A DNA stretch of 64,000 nt from positions 2,542,001 through 2,606,000 of the forward strand of contig NC_091277.1 of assembly GCF_042100115.1 (NCBI RefSeq), written 5' to 3'. The notes beneath the pieces were generated by a model, which was not told the DNA's origin, did no database searches, and saw only the letters and a list, made by a program, of their open reading frames with translations. Below are positions 1 through 11,177 of the stretch, piece by piece (position 1 is the stretch's first letter; every line of letters begins with the position of its first letter). The position numbers were made by a program, and so were the translations under genes. Source of the DNA: Alternaria dauci. Taxonomy: Eukaryota; Ascomycota; Dothideomycetes; Pleosporales; Pleosporaceae.

Positions 1-414
1 GGTATCCAGGGACCGCAGAGAGTCAAGAGTGTCGAAGAGACTGTCTCTGTCGACACGGGAGTTGTAAGCCCGACCAAGAATGGCCTTTTGGAAGACGGTC
101 TTGCTCCTATTGCTGATGCCAAAGTCCAAGCCCAACCATCTTCCACGACTCCACGTGTCACTCGCACTGGTCAGCCTTCCAGACGTACAGAGTGGCTCCC
201 CTCTGGTATGAAGAAAAGAGATGCGAAGATACTGAGGCAGATGCGTGCGACGATTAAGCAGGTCGAGAAGATTGCAGCGGCGACATCCGAGCAAGCGGAA
301 AAGGACACTGACGTGGTTATGAAGGAGCTACAGAAAGCGAAGAGAGCAATAGAAAAGACCAAGAGAGAGGAAGAAGATGCTCGGAAAGGAAAGACGCGTC
401 ACAGGTGGAAGTGA
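1..414 (+). CDS. 3' end of an unrecognised coiled-coil protein (partial)
   Basis: The frame is open from base 1 to the TGA at 412-414, so this is the C-terminal 137 residues of a gene that starts outside the window. The visible part begins with a Ser/Thr/Pro/Val-rich low-complexity stretch. It ends in a highly charged Lys/Glu/Arg segment (about residues 70-135) that should form a coiled coil and finishes in a basic tail. No domain is recognisable, and I do not assign a function. It converges on the MYND pseudogene, with about 260 bp between the two stop positions. An ATG-based start is not expected here because the frame continues upstream. Confidence 0.6.
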   Translation, partial: GIQGPQRVKSVEETVSVDTGVVSPTKNGLLEDGLAPIADAKVQAQPSSTTPRVTRTGQPSRRTEWLPSGMKKRDAKILRQMRATIKQVEKIAAATSEQAEKDTDVVMKELQKAKRAIEKTKREEEDARKGKTRHRWK

Positions 415-674
415 TTGCTGCGTCGAAGCTCTTTCTCAAAGAGGAAGTCGACGTCGAGCAGTTGCGTTCTTGCACTGCTTTTTCGTAGATGAGATGGTTA
501 TCGGTAGACCATAGATGACTGTGTGCGTCGGCTCTTGCGACTTGCGCAGGGGATATGTCCATAGCCTTGTAGTATAATGACCAAAGATGTATATCAACAT
601 CAGCTCGAATTCGTCGTGCGTATCTCGTGCCACATGCATCAGTCGTAATAGCCGTAGATAGGTCTCTCCCACGC

Positions 675-1430
675 TCAACGACGACCGCCCATCAGGTTGC
701 TAACATCCATCATACTCATCACCTTTCTATCCCCAGGCCCACCCGACTCCATAGACCGCAACACCCTACGTATCCCCGTGCCATCCTGCCCCATCGACCC
801 CGCCCCATACACCGCCTCAGCCACCATCCTCAACTGCATCGGCGCCTTATCATCCCCATAATGCGCAATTATCTGTGCCTTTGTAACATTTTTCCGCACA
901 TTATTCTATTCCCCGCTCTCAGCAAACTTCTCGCATGCCGCCTAGTGCTCAGCGTCCTACCACGGCGGCAGTAAGCCCTTCCGTTGCTCCGCCTGGTCGA
1001 GAAACTTTTTGAAGGGCTCGATGCTTGATGGTTTGCTGGTGTAGATGCTGTTGGGCGTGGGCTTGTTCTCGAGCCTTATGTCGTCTTTGGAGCGCATGCG
1101 GAAGGCGTTGATGAGGAGCCTGTAAACGTCTTTCTCTGGACGGTCGTGCAGGTACTTGCCGTTATCTAGTCTTGTAAACGGATTTAGTACGTGTTTCTCG
1201 AGCGTCTTCGTGCGGGGCGCGGAGTAGTTAGTGCTGTGAGTTGTGTTTGGCGGGAAGCCGGAATTGGCATTGGCTTGTTGGGCGCAAATCTTCTTGTGTG
1301 TTTTCTAGTCTGCTTTCTGGCAGTCACGGCCACAGTATTCTGTGGTCTTGCATTTAGAGCATTGCTGGAGGTTTGCCAGGCCACAGTCCGCGGCTGTCTT
1401 CTTTCAGTTGGCACATGCCTTGGGCGTCAT
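675..1430 (-). pseudogene. MYND-type zinc finger protein, inactivated by five in-frame stops
   Basis: One continuous minus-strand frame from an ATG at 1430-1428 to a stop at 675 encodes a recognisable fungal MYND protein. The N-terminal finger has the Cys/His pattern C..., CSKC, YCGRDCQ, H and IC. A conserved C-terminal region follows, with FTRLDNG, DVYRLLINAFRMR, KGLLPPW and PMQLRMVAEAVYG. The frame holds five stops, at 1404-1406 (TGA where a zinc Cys is expected), 1305-1307, 957-959, 942-944 and 906-908. Four are TAG, mostly at positions where the family has Trp or Gln. Frame is otherwise preserved throughout, so point mutation rather than indels broke the gene. It is probably a recent pseudogene; read-through is unlikely with five stops. 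Confidence 0.8.
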
Positions 1431-2223
1431 GATGCGTATGGAGAAGAAGGATGCTATGAACTGGAAGATGTATGGGAGGGCGAAGAACAGAAGCACAAGT
1501 GCCGCGGAGATTTTATAAAAGCTAGCCATTGAATCATGGTAAATGTGGAGTTGGCGAGCAGGTGCCGTCTTATGTCGCGACGTGAAAGCGAGAAATCACA
1601 ATTGGCGTGATACGGTGGTGCTTTCTACAATGTACGCTAAAGGGAGGTGGGGACGAAGGTTCTAGCCGCTCACGTCCGCACCGCGAGGTCACGTGCTGTT
1701 GCAGCAGTCAACCCACCATCCGCGAAACTAGCAATATGCATATCAGAATACCGGATACTCTTCTCTCTGGGAAAGAGAACAGCCGAATCATGACAGCGTA
1801 ATCGCAGCTCTGCAATCAGCACCATTGCCATGGCAGCACGCCGTCTCGACTCGACGTGTCAGCCCCCACACATGATGATGACGTCATCTCTCTCACGCTG
1901 AACATTCCGAAACAAAAAGCATCGGAGTTGCAGTCCGCACCGAGTACACTCCTTACATGTCGCGGGATATGCGGGGGTGGGCAATGGAATCCAGGATGCG
2001 GGGAAGTTACACGCGTCTATGTCCCTTGTCCCCACTATGAGGCGTGTATTACGGTCGATAACGATCCTCACTGTAGGCCTGATATTTAGACAGCGTACAT
2101 ATAAGAGGTTCTCTGAGTTTGTTTCATCTACGTGTGTATCCGTCCTTGTTCGTGCATCCTGAACTGAATAGTGATTTCTCAAACTACACATCAAACACCG
2201 TTAATGCTCCTAGCAACCACATC
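1431..2223 (+). promoter_or_regulatory. Intergenic region and promoter of the xylitol dehydrogenase gene
   Basis: No coding signal is seen here. It contains a perfect palindromic CRE/ATF-type octamer TGACGTCA at 1879-1886. Two sites fit the CreA/Mig1 consensus SYGGRG (GCGGGG at 1971-1976 and 1998-2003), about 220-255 bp before the ATG at 2224. CreA sites in front of a pentose/polyol catabolic gene fit carbon catabolite repression, but binding is inferred from motif only. Confidence 0.35.
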
Positions 2224-3405
2224 ATGCAAAACCCATCCGTAGTCCTCTACGGCCCAAAGAACGCAAAAATCCAAGACACCACGATACCAGACCTAGTCGA
2301 CGCCCACGATGTAATAGTCCGCATCAACTACGTCGGCGTCTGCGGCAGCGATGTAAGACCACCAGCACCACCAATTCCATCCACGCCAACACCTCTCCAC
2401 TAAGCATCTCCTCACCAACCCCCTAACCCACCATCCCAGGTCCACTTCTGGCACCACGGCGGCATCGGCAAGATGATCAACCCCACCAACGGCATCACCA
2501 TGGGCCACGAAGCCTCCGGCACCATCCACGCCATCGGCCCATCCGTCACACGCGTCCGCCCCGGTGACCGCGTCGCCATCGAGCCCGGTATCCCCTGTCG
2601 CATATGCAAAGCATGCAAATCCGGTGTCTACAACATGTGTCGCCGCATGCGTTTCGCAGCCGCCCCCGGGCCCCCGGATACGCAAGGCACGTTGGCGAAA
2701 TACTTTCGTAGCGCGGAAGACTTTGTGTACAAGGTACCGGATGCGATGGGGTTGGAGGAGGCGGTGCTGGTCGAGCCGTTGGCAGTCGCGGTGCATGCGG
2801 TGAAGTTGGGGGATGTGAGGCCTGGGGAGACGGTGGTGGTGATGGGGAGTGGGACGATTGGGTTGTTTTGTGCGGCGGTGGCGCGGCAGTTTGGTGCGCA
2901 TCGCGTTATTGTTGTTGATATTTTGGAGAAGAAGTTGGAGTTTGCGGCTGCGTACCTGGGGTGCGAGACGTTTCGGTCGGCGGTTAATGCGAGTCCGGAG
3001 GAGAATGCGGAACGACTGTTGGAAAAGTTTGGTCTTGTGGAGGAGGGTATCGATACGACGGGTGGTCTTGTGGATACTGTTATCGAAGCCTCTGGTGCGA
3101 CGTCCAGCATTGACATGGGTATAAATGTTGTGCGGCCGGGTGGCAAGTACGTCCAGACTGGGCTTGGGAAGCCAAAGATTGAATTCCCGATTGTGGCCAT
3201 GGGCCAGAAAGAGCTCTTGGTGAGGGGGTGTTTCAGATATGGTGCTGGGGACTACGAGCTTGCAGTGGGGTTTTTGGAAAAGGGCTTGATCGATGTGAAG
3301 CCTTTGATCAGTTCGATTACGCCGTTTGAGAAGGCGACTGAGGCGTGGGAGAAGACGTCGAGGGGTGAGGGTATCAAGAATTTGATTCGAGGTGTGCAGG
3401 ATTAA
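2224..3405 (+). CDS. NAD-dependent xylitol (D-xylulose reductase type) dehydrogenase
   Basis: Two exons, 2224-2352 and 2440-3405, give 364 residues, the usual size for zinc-dependent medium-chain polyol dehydrogenases. The 87 bp intron has a GTAAGA donor, a CTAAC branch and a CAG acceptor, and it restores the motif CGSDVHFWHHGG. Visible motifs are GHEASG (catalytic zinc Glu), a structural-zinc cluster C-x2-C-x2-C-x7-C near residues 97-111, the Rossmann GSGTIG near 180 and an Asp after the next strand (VDILEKK), which favours NAD over NADP. The family oxidises xylitol to D-xylulose in pentose catabolism; sorbitol or L-arabinitol are other possible substrates. It converges on the GH43 gene, 133 bp away. 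The start is the first in-frame ATG. Confidence 0.88.
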
Positions 3406-3538
3406 TGGGATATGGACTTCTTTGTTCCTCGTGACGCGACAAAAGACGGATAGTGCTATCATCGAGTTTCAGTATCTACTAGATCAATCTACAGACCTTA
3501 ATCCATCACTCGACGAAGCTTTTGCCGTAACCATCCCA

Positions 3539-5099
3539 CTACTCCTCAGGCGGGTACACAACAATGCGATCGATATCCGCCCCCTTGACATCCTTTCCGT
3601 TGTTCAAGCCTCCAATAGTAATAGTATTGTGGCTTCCCTCCTCCAAGTTCAACATGAGCGGCGTGCTCAAGATGATGCCCTTGTGCGTATCCCTCTGGTA
3701 CAGCGACTCCACCTCCTCCGTCTTGTTGTTGACAATGACGCTCGCGATGCGGCGAAGCTGCCACGTGCCGTTGATACGATCAGGCGTGCCACCGGGCTGG
3801 TCGCCGAAGCCCATGTCATCCGTGTTCTGGTAGTAGAAAGAGACCCACTGGGGCTTGCCCGCGCCTTCGATGTTGGAGAAGGTGACCTTGCTGTCGTTGC
3901 CGTAAATGCCAGTTACGATGACACCGTCGCTGCCGAAATTGGCTTCTTGGTGGTACGCGTTGCCGGTGGTGGTGGCGTTTTTGCTGTAGTACGTGGTGCC
4001 GTTGATGGGAGTGACTTCTCCCGTCTTGACGTCGAGATCCCACACGTCGTACCACTTGAGTCCGAGAGACTTCTTTTCTTCGTCAATCTCAATGGGCAGC
4101 CAGATGTATCGGCTTTCCCAGAGACTGTTCGAGTCCCATTGGTCGCCCATGTAGATCCAAGTTGTCTTTTTGGTACCGTTAATCCGGAGGTTGAGGCCAG
4201 ATTGGGAGTTGAAGGTGCGGGTGTTCAATGGGGCGATGATGAAGGGTTGAGACCAGGGGCCTGCAAGGGAGTCGGCACGGAAGGCAACGACGTCTGAGAT
4301 CAGTCAGCATGTGTTATAGCTTCACGTGCAGCATATTTACTCACTGTTTGGGCGATAGCCCGTCTTGTGCGACATTAGCGCAAAGTAGCTCTTGTCAGTC
4401 TGCACGATCGTAGGTGCCTCCAGATCGTACTTGTCGAAGCGATGGATGACTTTCTCAAGAGCCGTAATGTTCTCGTTGAAGGAGGTCAGGTATACGTCGC
4501 GTCCTTCCCTGCGGTCGCCATTGGAGTACAGCGAGTATGCTCGGCCGTCTTTCTGGTCTACAAAAAGACCAAAATCTTGTGACCAGTTGCCAAGCGGTGC
4601 TGTAGCATCCACAAACTCGTACGGGCCGGTGATGTTGTCTGAGACAGCAAGGCCTTGGAGAAGCTCTCCGTAGGTGGAGTTATCGGCATGCCACCACATC
4701 TGTTCATGTTTAGCGCAATCAATGCAATTGATCACGGGGGTTTCTCACATGGTACTGGCCAGTGCCCTCGCTGTACACAACCTTTGGCCTTTGAATAATG
4801 TCCTCCGTGGAGATGTACGGGTGGCCCTCAATGGGCTCCAAAGCCAACCCGTGAGGCTCCCACGTCGCGAGATCATCGGAGCTGTATACGCTGATACCAC
4901 CACCCTCTTCCTGTCCCTCGACCTTGTACTCGCCAAACCAGAAGAACTTGCCCGTCTCTTGGTCAACAGTAATACCGCCAGCGTGCGCATTCACCAGAGT
5001 GCCATCGGTAGCTCTCCAACGCGCCCCCGGTACAATCCATTTAGCAGAAGCAGTTGCCGCAGCTAGCAAAAGCTGGCACGAAAGCGTATTGAAACCCAT
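3539..5099 (-). CDS. Secreted GH43 glycoside hydrolase, exo-beta-1,3-galactanase type
   Basis: Three exons (5099-4749, 4699-4345, 4293-3539) encode 486 residues. The introns are 49 and 51 bp with GTGAG donors; they join GQYH to MWWHAD and GYRPN to NVVAF. Residues 1-20 form a signal peptide (MGFNTLSCQLLLAAATASAK). A five-bladed beta-propeller GH43 region follows, with VNAHAGG, FWFGEYK, DIIQRPKVVY, SQDFGLF and YDLEAPT, which carry the family's acidic catalytic residues. The C-terminal 110 or so residues (KVTFSNIEG onward, GGLNNGKDVKGADIDRIVVY) look like a CBM35-type beta-sandwich. This layout matches GH43 galactan 1,3-beta-galactosidases acting on arabinogalactan side chains. Substrate is inferred from family resemblance. 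Confidence 0.85.
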
Positions 5100-6790
5100 T
5101 TTGACGTGAAGCAAAGAGCGAACTGGGATAACAAACACAATTTTTTTTCAGTCGATCCCTACACACCTCATATAGCCGGTTGCACACGCATGCACGTTTT
5201 ACCAGCCAAGCACCCCCCGGGAGTATTTCGCCCGAACCGCCAGGAACACTAAGCCCTGGATATCATCATGCGGGGCTCCGCACCAGCTCGCTTCCGCGAT
5301 CATCGCCCTTTCTCCAGGTTTTGGGACAACGCCGCTACCGCTTTCTGGCCTGGTCGACGCGGGTGTCGGAAAAACCAAGACTTTGCGCTGTCTGCCAATA
5401 GTGAGGGGGATGCCCGCTACACACTTGCGCACGGCAACGCTACTGCTTCGAGCATGCAAGCCGGCTGGAGATGGGCTGTCGTGTCTTCGGAGACACGGGC
5501 CAAGGGCTGGTGTTGAGATTGTTGGACGGTGAGCAGAGGAGCTTCGGGGTAGCTTGGGAGAGGATGGAGCGAGCTTGGGGAAGCTGGTGAGGTCACCCTG
5601 GTGCCTTGCTGCCGTGCCGCATCTAGGGAATCATCACCAACAGGCAGTACTCTGGGAAAATGAGAGTTTTGGAAAAGTACGGGTCGAAGTATTGTAATCA
5701 TTTCATGTCAATAGCGATGGCTCACAGATACCAGGGGAGTTTAAAGATCTTCTGCGGAGACTGACCCTGGTCTGTTCGAAAATCATGACAATTATTAGGC
5801 CCGCCACGGTACGAAGTGAAGCGTCAGAAAGGACCGAGGTAGCTGTCAGGACTGCAGCGCTTACCCACTTTTTGCCGTCTTGAATTCTTGCCTGAAGAGA
5901 AGCAAAGGAAAACTCAATGATTATCGCGATACAGTAGGCCGCCCAGAGACCGAAAAAGTGACTCCACACTCTCGTAGATCTGTGGCGACTCCATTCCGAT
6001 GAATGTGTAGCGGGTCGGAACAAGGCACGTAATGTACGCGATTCGCTAAACCTACGGATGCTTAACACAACATTAATTGTACTGCAGCCCTACTAAAACA
6101 ATATGTAGCACCGCATCTAGAATTATCTTAGTGTGATAGCCCGCACTAAATTCGGCTTCTTCGTATACCGCGTGCAGGTGCAAGAGTAAACTTTTTAGGA
6201 AATGCACTAGAATTACACTGACTCCGCAGAGTTACCCAGAAGCAGCACAGTAATCACAGAGTCCCATAAAACCCGTATACCTCCGTGCCTTAACTTCAGC
6301 GCCTCATTCATCGTGACGCGGTCTGCCCGGGTCGCACTCTGTTGTCTGTTATGATTAGAAATTCCTGCAAAAATTGTCAAGAACCAGACTCATCCAGTGC
6401 CTTCCAGTCCAGAACGAGCTGAGACAGACTTAAATACCCCTTCTACCGCTATCGTGGCTCGATAGCGATTCGTCTCTAGTCTACCTGAGAACAATACTAC
6501 TATTCACGCTGATTATTGTGCATCCAGTATCTTATAACCCTATTGTTTGACAAAAATACGAAATAAACTCAACACTACCAAAACGATCCAGTCAAATGGG
6601 TGACAACACCATTAGCATTGATCGCAGACCAACAGCCCGGCTAAGCAGGAAAGTATATACATGACAAAAAAATAAATATTCACAGAAGAATCACCGAAAA
6701 CTAATCCCAACCATTTTTGTTCCAGCCGCTCTTTAACATGCCAAAGTTGAATAGAAGAAAAGTGCGCATGTTGGATGCACAACACTCCCT
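5100..6790. other. Intergenic region without an intact gene
   Basis: About 1.7 kb between the starts/ends of two wall-enzyme genes. The only structure I can point to is a relict repeat at 5917-5982 (listed separately), inside a 121-codon minus-strand open frame (5703-6068) with a hydrophobic segment. The rest is AT-richer, has no splice-supported coding pattern and presumably holds the GH43 promoter and PL3 terminator. Confidence 0.5.
5917..5982 (-). repeat. Relict dispersed repeat, copy 1
   Basis: The stretch starting ATGATTATCGCGATACAG closely resembles 27399-27462, with about three quarters of positions matching and one small indel. On the minus strand both copies read as a hydrophobic peptide (FFGLWAAYCIAIIIEF here). 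This copy sits in an open frame, whereas copy 2 has a stop in it. It is probably a fragment of a decayed gene family or transposon-associated membrane protein. Confidence 0.45.
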
Positions 6791-7923
6791 CTACTGGCAC
6801 TGCGAGTACCACTCGTTGCTCTTGACGCACTTGCCAGAGGCACAAGCAGTGGGGCCCGAGTACCCGTTTCCACCACACTGTCCGTAAAGCTGAACGCTAC
6901 CGCTGCCGCTGCCCTCCTCGGACTCAACATCTCTAGAAGAAAAAAAAAACCAGATTAATCATCGTGGCCTCGTAGGTTTTTGGTGTGGCAAGAGAATATG
7001 AGTCAGGGATCTAAGCTTACTTGGTCGCAGTGGGCTTCTTGGAGGAAGAAGTCTTGGTCTTGGTGACAAGAGTGGAAGTAACCTTCTTGGTGGTGGTAGG
7101 CTTAGCAGTGGTGGTAGGAGCAGCACCGGAGCCAGCACCGCAAGCAGGAAGCTTGTCGAGCTTGCCCTGGGCACCCAGGCAGGCGTTCTTGGTGTCGAGC
7201 TTGGAGCTGGAACCGTTGCCCTTGTCAACACCCTTGTACTCAGCGCACACGTTCTTTGTGCTTCCGCAGGAGCCCGAGATGGTAGCCGAGTCGCCAAAGT
7301 TGGAGTTGATGCCGATGAGGTCCGAGGTGACACCATAGGCCTTGACGTTCTCGACGATGACCTTGCGGGGAGACTTCTTGGAGTTGTCGGTGCAGTCACC
7401 GCACGAGCGGTAGAGCTTGCCGGCGTTGACAATGGTGTAGTCCTTGATGGTGACGGTACCACGGCCGCTAGGTAAGGTTAGTCGGGGCTATCTGTAGGGT
7501 GTTGGGTGATACGTACTTGTGCTGGATGACCTTGTCCTTAGCCTCTGCGGCACCACCACCAATGATGGTGGCATCACCGGTACCGAGGACGGAGACGGCG
7601 TCCTCGCAGACGTCACGGAACCAGACGTTGAGCAGAGTGCAGGTACCCATGCAGTGGACACCCTCGAGGGCATTGGCACCGATGATGACGTTGGAGAGAG
7701 TGGCACCGTCCTGGAGGATGAAGACGGCGTTGTTGCTGCCAGTGTCCTCGTCAGAGTCACATGGCTGGCCACGGTCAAACTCCTTGTTGCCCAAGTCGAC
7801 CGTGCCAGTGATGGTGCTGGGCTCGGGGAGCGAGACGATGCTACCGACGCGGCTGGGGATGTTGAGGGTCTGCGCAGCGGCCATGCTGGCGACGAGGGAG
7901 AGGAGTGCGACCTTGGAAATCAT
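6791..7923 (-). CDS. Secreted pectate lyase PL3 with C-terminal CBM1 cellulose-binding module
   Basis: Three exons (7923-7517, 7467-7021, 6932-6791) encode 331 residues. The introns are 49 bp (GTACGT...TAG) and 88 bp (GTAAGC...TAG). A signal peptide ([18 protein letters not shown]) precedes a right-handed beta-helix PL3 domain. This has the family motifs [41 protein letters not shown] and the late Lys/Arg-rich strands. A Thr/Lys/Ser-rich linker (about residues 240-285) leads to a CBM1 ([15 protein letters not shown], then [12 protein letters not shown]) with four Cys and the aromatic binding face. The enzyme cleaves de-esterified pectate by beta-elimination with calcium. The CBM1 exon is missed if only long reading frames are considered. 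Confidence 0.93.
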
Positions 7924-9517
7924 GGTGAAGGATGAGAAGCGGGTAATTCAGCAAAGATGAGAGTGGATGAATGGAAGAGTTGATAGATCTCCTGGATCGT
8001 TGAAATAGGGAAGGAAGGAATGAGTGAGTGAGTTGGTTGTCCTGTAACTCTCGGGATGCTCCATCGCCTTTATACAAATGCTCCATACCCCCTATCGAAA
8101 ATGGCTGCATCGGCAACAGCATCTGGATTCCCAGGTACTCCGGGAATGCAATGGAAATTGCCACAGGATGCAAGAAACCCCCGGCATGTGGACTAGTCTG
8201 ACAGGCCAAGGCGCCGTGTGGTAATTGTGGAGAATTCTTTTCCGCCTGCGGTATGCTGTGCTGGGCGATGAACTGTGGCTGTTGTGGACTTAGTGGTGGC
8301 TAGAATGGTCATGCTCACCACAACAAACTCTCCGTTTCGATCTGCACTGCATGGCGGCGATGGTGTGGATTTTACTGTGATTCGCGGGATTTATATGGAG
8401 ACGTTCCTCCGCACGCCATATAGTGGAAGAAGTAGTATTTAGTCATGCTGTACGCCATATCATGGGGTTTTGGCGTTCTGCATATTAGGCAGACCTGGGG
8501 TGCATTAGCACACAGCCATAGTCCGGTACCTAATTCTCCGCGGTGTTTGGCAGGATTCCTGGGCATCGTTTTGTAAATAGCTTGGCGTTTCAGTCAAAAC
8601 ACGGGGAGTAGTCCTTGTCATGCAGCGCGTACCCGGTGCGATTGGCTCCCATTTTGGAACGGATGCCACCATGTTGGGTTTTGACAGCTGTGACAGAAGT
8701 TTACCTCTACGCAGATCCGCTGTCATCCTGAATAGACTTTGCATCCAACATATTGGAACGTCGTTCTCATCGGGGTCGTGTATCCTGGTGCTGCGCGACT
8801 CAGGGTGCCGTCGAGACCCCCTTGGCTGAGGCCAACAAATGGGTGTACCCGGTACATCTGTTGAGGTTGGGTGACTTGAGTCTGTGTCTCATTTCCGCGC
8901 CCTCCTGTATAGTACCATGACGGCACAGACCATCGGTGATTGGCTTGTTGCGATCGGGGAACGACGCATGGTAGCGTAAAACCCTTCAACGAGCCTAGAG
9001 CGCCTGAGAAATGGCGGCTAGTTGCAAGTACCCGATCCGACGGCCTTTGAAGGCGTGTACCGCGACTCGAGCAGGCGCCGACGGTATGCACAGCGTGGCA
9101 ACATGTTTATTGCGGCAGGGCGTATGCGCCGGTACTTCCACCAACCGGCTTTGTATCGACTGTACAACCCAGAGTCGCTCGAGCCCTGAATCGGCAATGT
9201 GGATGCGGTACAATTCTTGTGACCTTTTTGTTAAACAGAAGCGGCAATTGCCTGGAGACCGCAGTTCTGGGTGCAAGGCTAGCGGGGCAGCAATTCCGCG
9301 TTGGGATATGGCATTCGATATTAACTCGGTGATGAACAAGAACGATGAATAATCCTGGACAGCGGCACCGATGCGATGGAACAGAAGGGGTTTGCCAAGG
9401 CCCATGGCTTGTGCTAGCAGCGAAGCGGGTCGGCGCCTTGGCAGCAGCGGCCCACCGAAAAGTTTCGAGAACCTCTGCGCATCACCGCAAATATTCAAAC
9501 ACCGCAAACCGCCCACC
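7924..9517. other. Intergenic region; promoter of the pectate lyase
   Basis: No gene is supported in this 1.6 kb. A TATA box for the pectate lyase (TATAAA on the minus strand, 8069-8074) lies 146 bp upstream of its ATG. A 205-codon minus-strand open frame at 8995-9612 overlaps the UTP11 start, and its translation shows no family pattern. Confidence 0.5.
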
Positions 9518-10348
9518 ATGTCGTCGATGCGCAATGCCGTCCAGCGGCGCAACCACAAGGAGCGCGCGCAGCCCGTCGAACGCGAAAAATGGGGTCTCCT
9601 CGAGAAGCGCAAAGACTACAAGCTGCGGGCTGCAGACCACAAGCAGAAGAAGGCCAAGCTCAAGATCCTGAGCGAAAAGGCGCGGGACCGCAACCCGGAT
9701 GAGTTTTCCTTCAAGATGATGTCGTCGCAGGTCGACAAGTCGGGGAAGCGCGTGGTGGACCGGGGCAACAAGGCGCTGAGTATGGAGGTGGTGAAGCTGC
9801 TCAAGACGCAGGATGCGGGATACATCCGCACGATGCTGCAGCAGACGCGCAAAGAGCGCGAGGAGGTGGAGCAGCGGCTGATTATGGAGGAGCAGGGTGG
9901 GGTGCGCGCTGTAAGGGATGGCGAGAGGGCGAGGCACGGCAAGCACCGGGTGTTTGTGGAGAATGAGGAAGAGCAAGACGAGTTCGAGCCAGACACGTGG
10001 TTCGGACGCGGCGAGGACATTCCCGCCCGCAGTGAGTCGCCTACTTTTGGAGACCTGCAAGACGAGCAGTCGGACGACGACGAGCAACCTGTCCAGCGGC
10101 CAAACACGCTGTCGAAGAAACAGATGGAGGCGCAAGAACAGGCGCGGAGAGAAGCGAGGAAGTTCAGAAAGGACAGAGAGCGCGCGCAAGAGCGGCACAT
10201 GTCAAGGCTGCGAGCGCTCAAGAAGCGCGAGAGCGAACTTGTCGCCGCGGAAGAAGAGCTAGAGCTCCAGCGCGCAAAGATGAACAACACCGTCGGCGGC
10301 GTCAACAAGAACGGCGTCAAATTCAAGGTCCGGGAGCGCAAGCGCTGA
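9518..10348 (+). CDS. UTP11: U3 snoRNP (SSU processome) protein UTP11
   Basis: A single exon encodes 276 residues. The start is the ATG at 9518 ([19 protein letters not shown]), which has a good CACC context and matches the conserved family N-terminus; an in-frame ATG at 9371 would add 49 unconserved residues. Visible family motifs are [42 protein letters not shown] and a C-terminal basic coiled coil ending [12 protein letters not shown]. Utp11 is a nucleolar component of the U3 small-subunit processome, needed for 18S rRNA maturation. A short acidic insert (about residues 150-195) is variable in the family. Confidence 0.95.
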   Translation: MSSMRNAVQRRNHKERAQPVEREKWGLLEKRKDYKLRAADHKQKKAKLKILSEKARDRNPDEFSFKMMSSQVDKSGKRVVDRGNKALSMEVVKLLKTQDAGYIRTMLQQTRKEREEVEQRLIMEEQGGVRAVRDGERARHGKHRVFVENEEEQDEFEPDTWFGRGEDIPARSESPTFGDLQDEQSDDDEQPVQRPNTLSKKQMEAQEQARREARKFRKDRERAQERHMSRLRALKKRESELVAAEEELELQRAKMNNTVGGVNKNGVKFKVRERKR

Positions 10349-10388
10349 GACCCTCTTCCTCCATATCCTCGTAGAATACGAATACAAA

Positions 10389-11177
10389 CTACAGCCTCGC
10401 CGGCATCCTCATCGCGCCGTCCAACCTCAACACCGTCCCGTTCAGCATCTCGTTGCCCACACACTCCACCACCAACCTCGCAAACTCCTCGGGCAGCCCG
10501 GCCCTCTTCGGAAACTCCATGCTCTTCTCCAGGCTCGCCCTCACCTTGTCGCTCATCATCTTCGTCATGGCGCTGTCAAACATGCTCGGCGCAATCGTCA
10601 CAGCGCGGATACCATATTTGGACAGATCGCGCGCAAGTGGCAGGGTGAGACTGGCCACCGCGCCTTTACTCGCTGCATAAGCCACCTGGCCCATCTGTCC
10701 GTCAAACGCAGCGGAGGAGGCAATCATGACGATGACGCCACGGGAGCCATCAGGGCCGCAAGGCGCGGTCGTCGTCATATGCGGTACTGTTTGACGAATC
10801 AAATCCAACGTCCCTCTCAGATTAACATTGAGCACAAAATCAATACTCTCAATGCTCAGCGGCTCGTTCTGCTTGTCGATGATCAATCCGGGTATTCCTA
10901 CGCCTGCGCCTGCGACTACGCCGCCAATTTGCTTTCCTGTTTCTTTGGCCCAGGCGACTGTGCCGGCGACGGCTGCTGCGATGGCGGATGTGTCTGTTAC
11001 GTCGGTTTCGAAGAGTCGCGCGCGAGACCCTAGTTCGGCAGTGATTTTGGAGCCGTTGTCGCTGTTGAGGTCGAGCAGCGAGACGTATGCGCCTTGGGCG
11101 TGCAGGGCGCGGGCTGTTGCGAGGCCGAGACCTGAGACGCCGCCGCTGATGAGGAAGGTGCGGTCTGCGATCTTCAT
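10389..11177 (-). CDS. Short-chain dehydrogenase, 3-hydroxyacyl-CoA dehydrogenase type 2-like
   Basis: A single exon encodes 262 residues, starting at the first in-frame ATG (MKIADRTFLISGG). The classical SDR pattern is present: the nucleotide-binding GGVSGLGLA near residues 11-19, an Asp after strand 2 (LLDLNS) favouring NAD(H), GAGVG, and the catalytic Ser-Tyr-Lys in SSAAFDGQMGQVAYAASKGA. Overall similarity is to mitochondrial HSD17B10-type enzymes, which oxidise short-chain 3-hydroxyacyl-CoA. It is tail to tail with UTP11, with only 40 bp between stops. The substrate is inferred. Confidence 0.85.
   Translation of the reverse strand: MKIADRTFLISGGVSGLGLATARALHAQGAYVSLLDLNSDNGSKITAELGSRARLFETDVTDTSAIAAAVAGTVAWAKETGKQIGGVVAGAGVGIPGLIIDKQNEPLSIESIDFVLNVNLRGTLDLIRQTVPHMTTTAPCGPDGSRGVIVMIASSAAFDGQMGQVAYAASKGAVASLTLPLARDLSKYGIRAVTIAPSMFDSAMTKMMSDKVRASLEKSMEFPKRAGLPEEFARLVVECVGNEMLNGTVLRLDGAMRMPARL

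Noticed and set aside
2293..3462. 389-codon open frame antisense to the dehydrogenase
   Set aside because: It mirrors a real GC-rich gene in the opposite strand; the translation is Arg/His/Pro-rich with no recognisable domain.
8995..9612. 205-codon minus-strand open frame
   Set aside because: It overlaps the well-supported UTP11 start on the other strand and its translation shows no family motif, signal or codon pattern.
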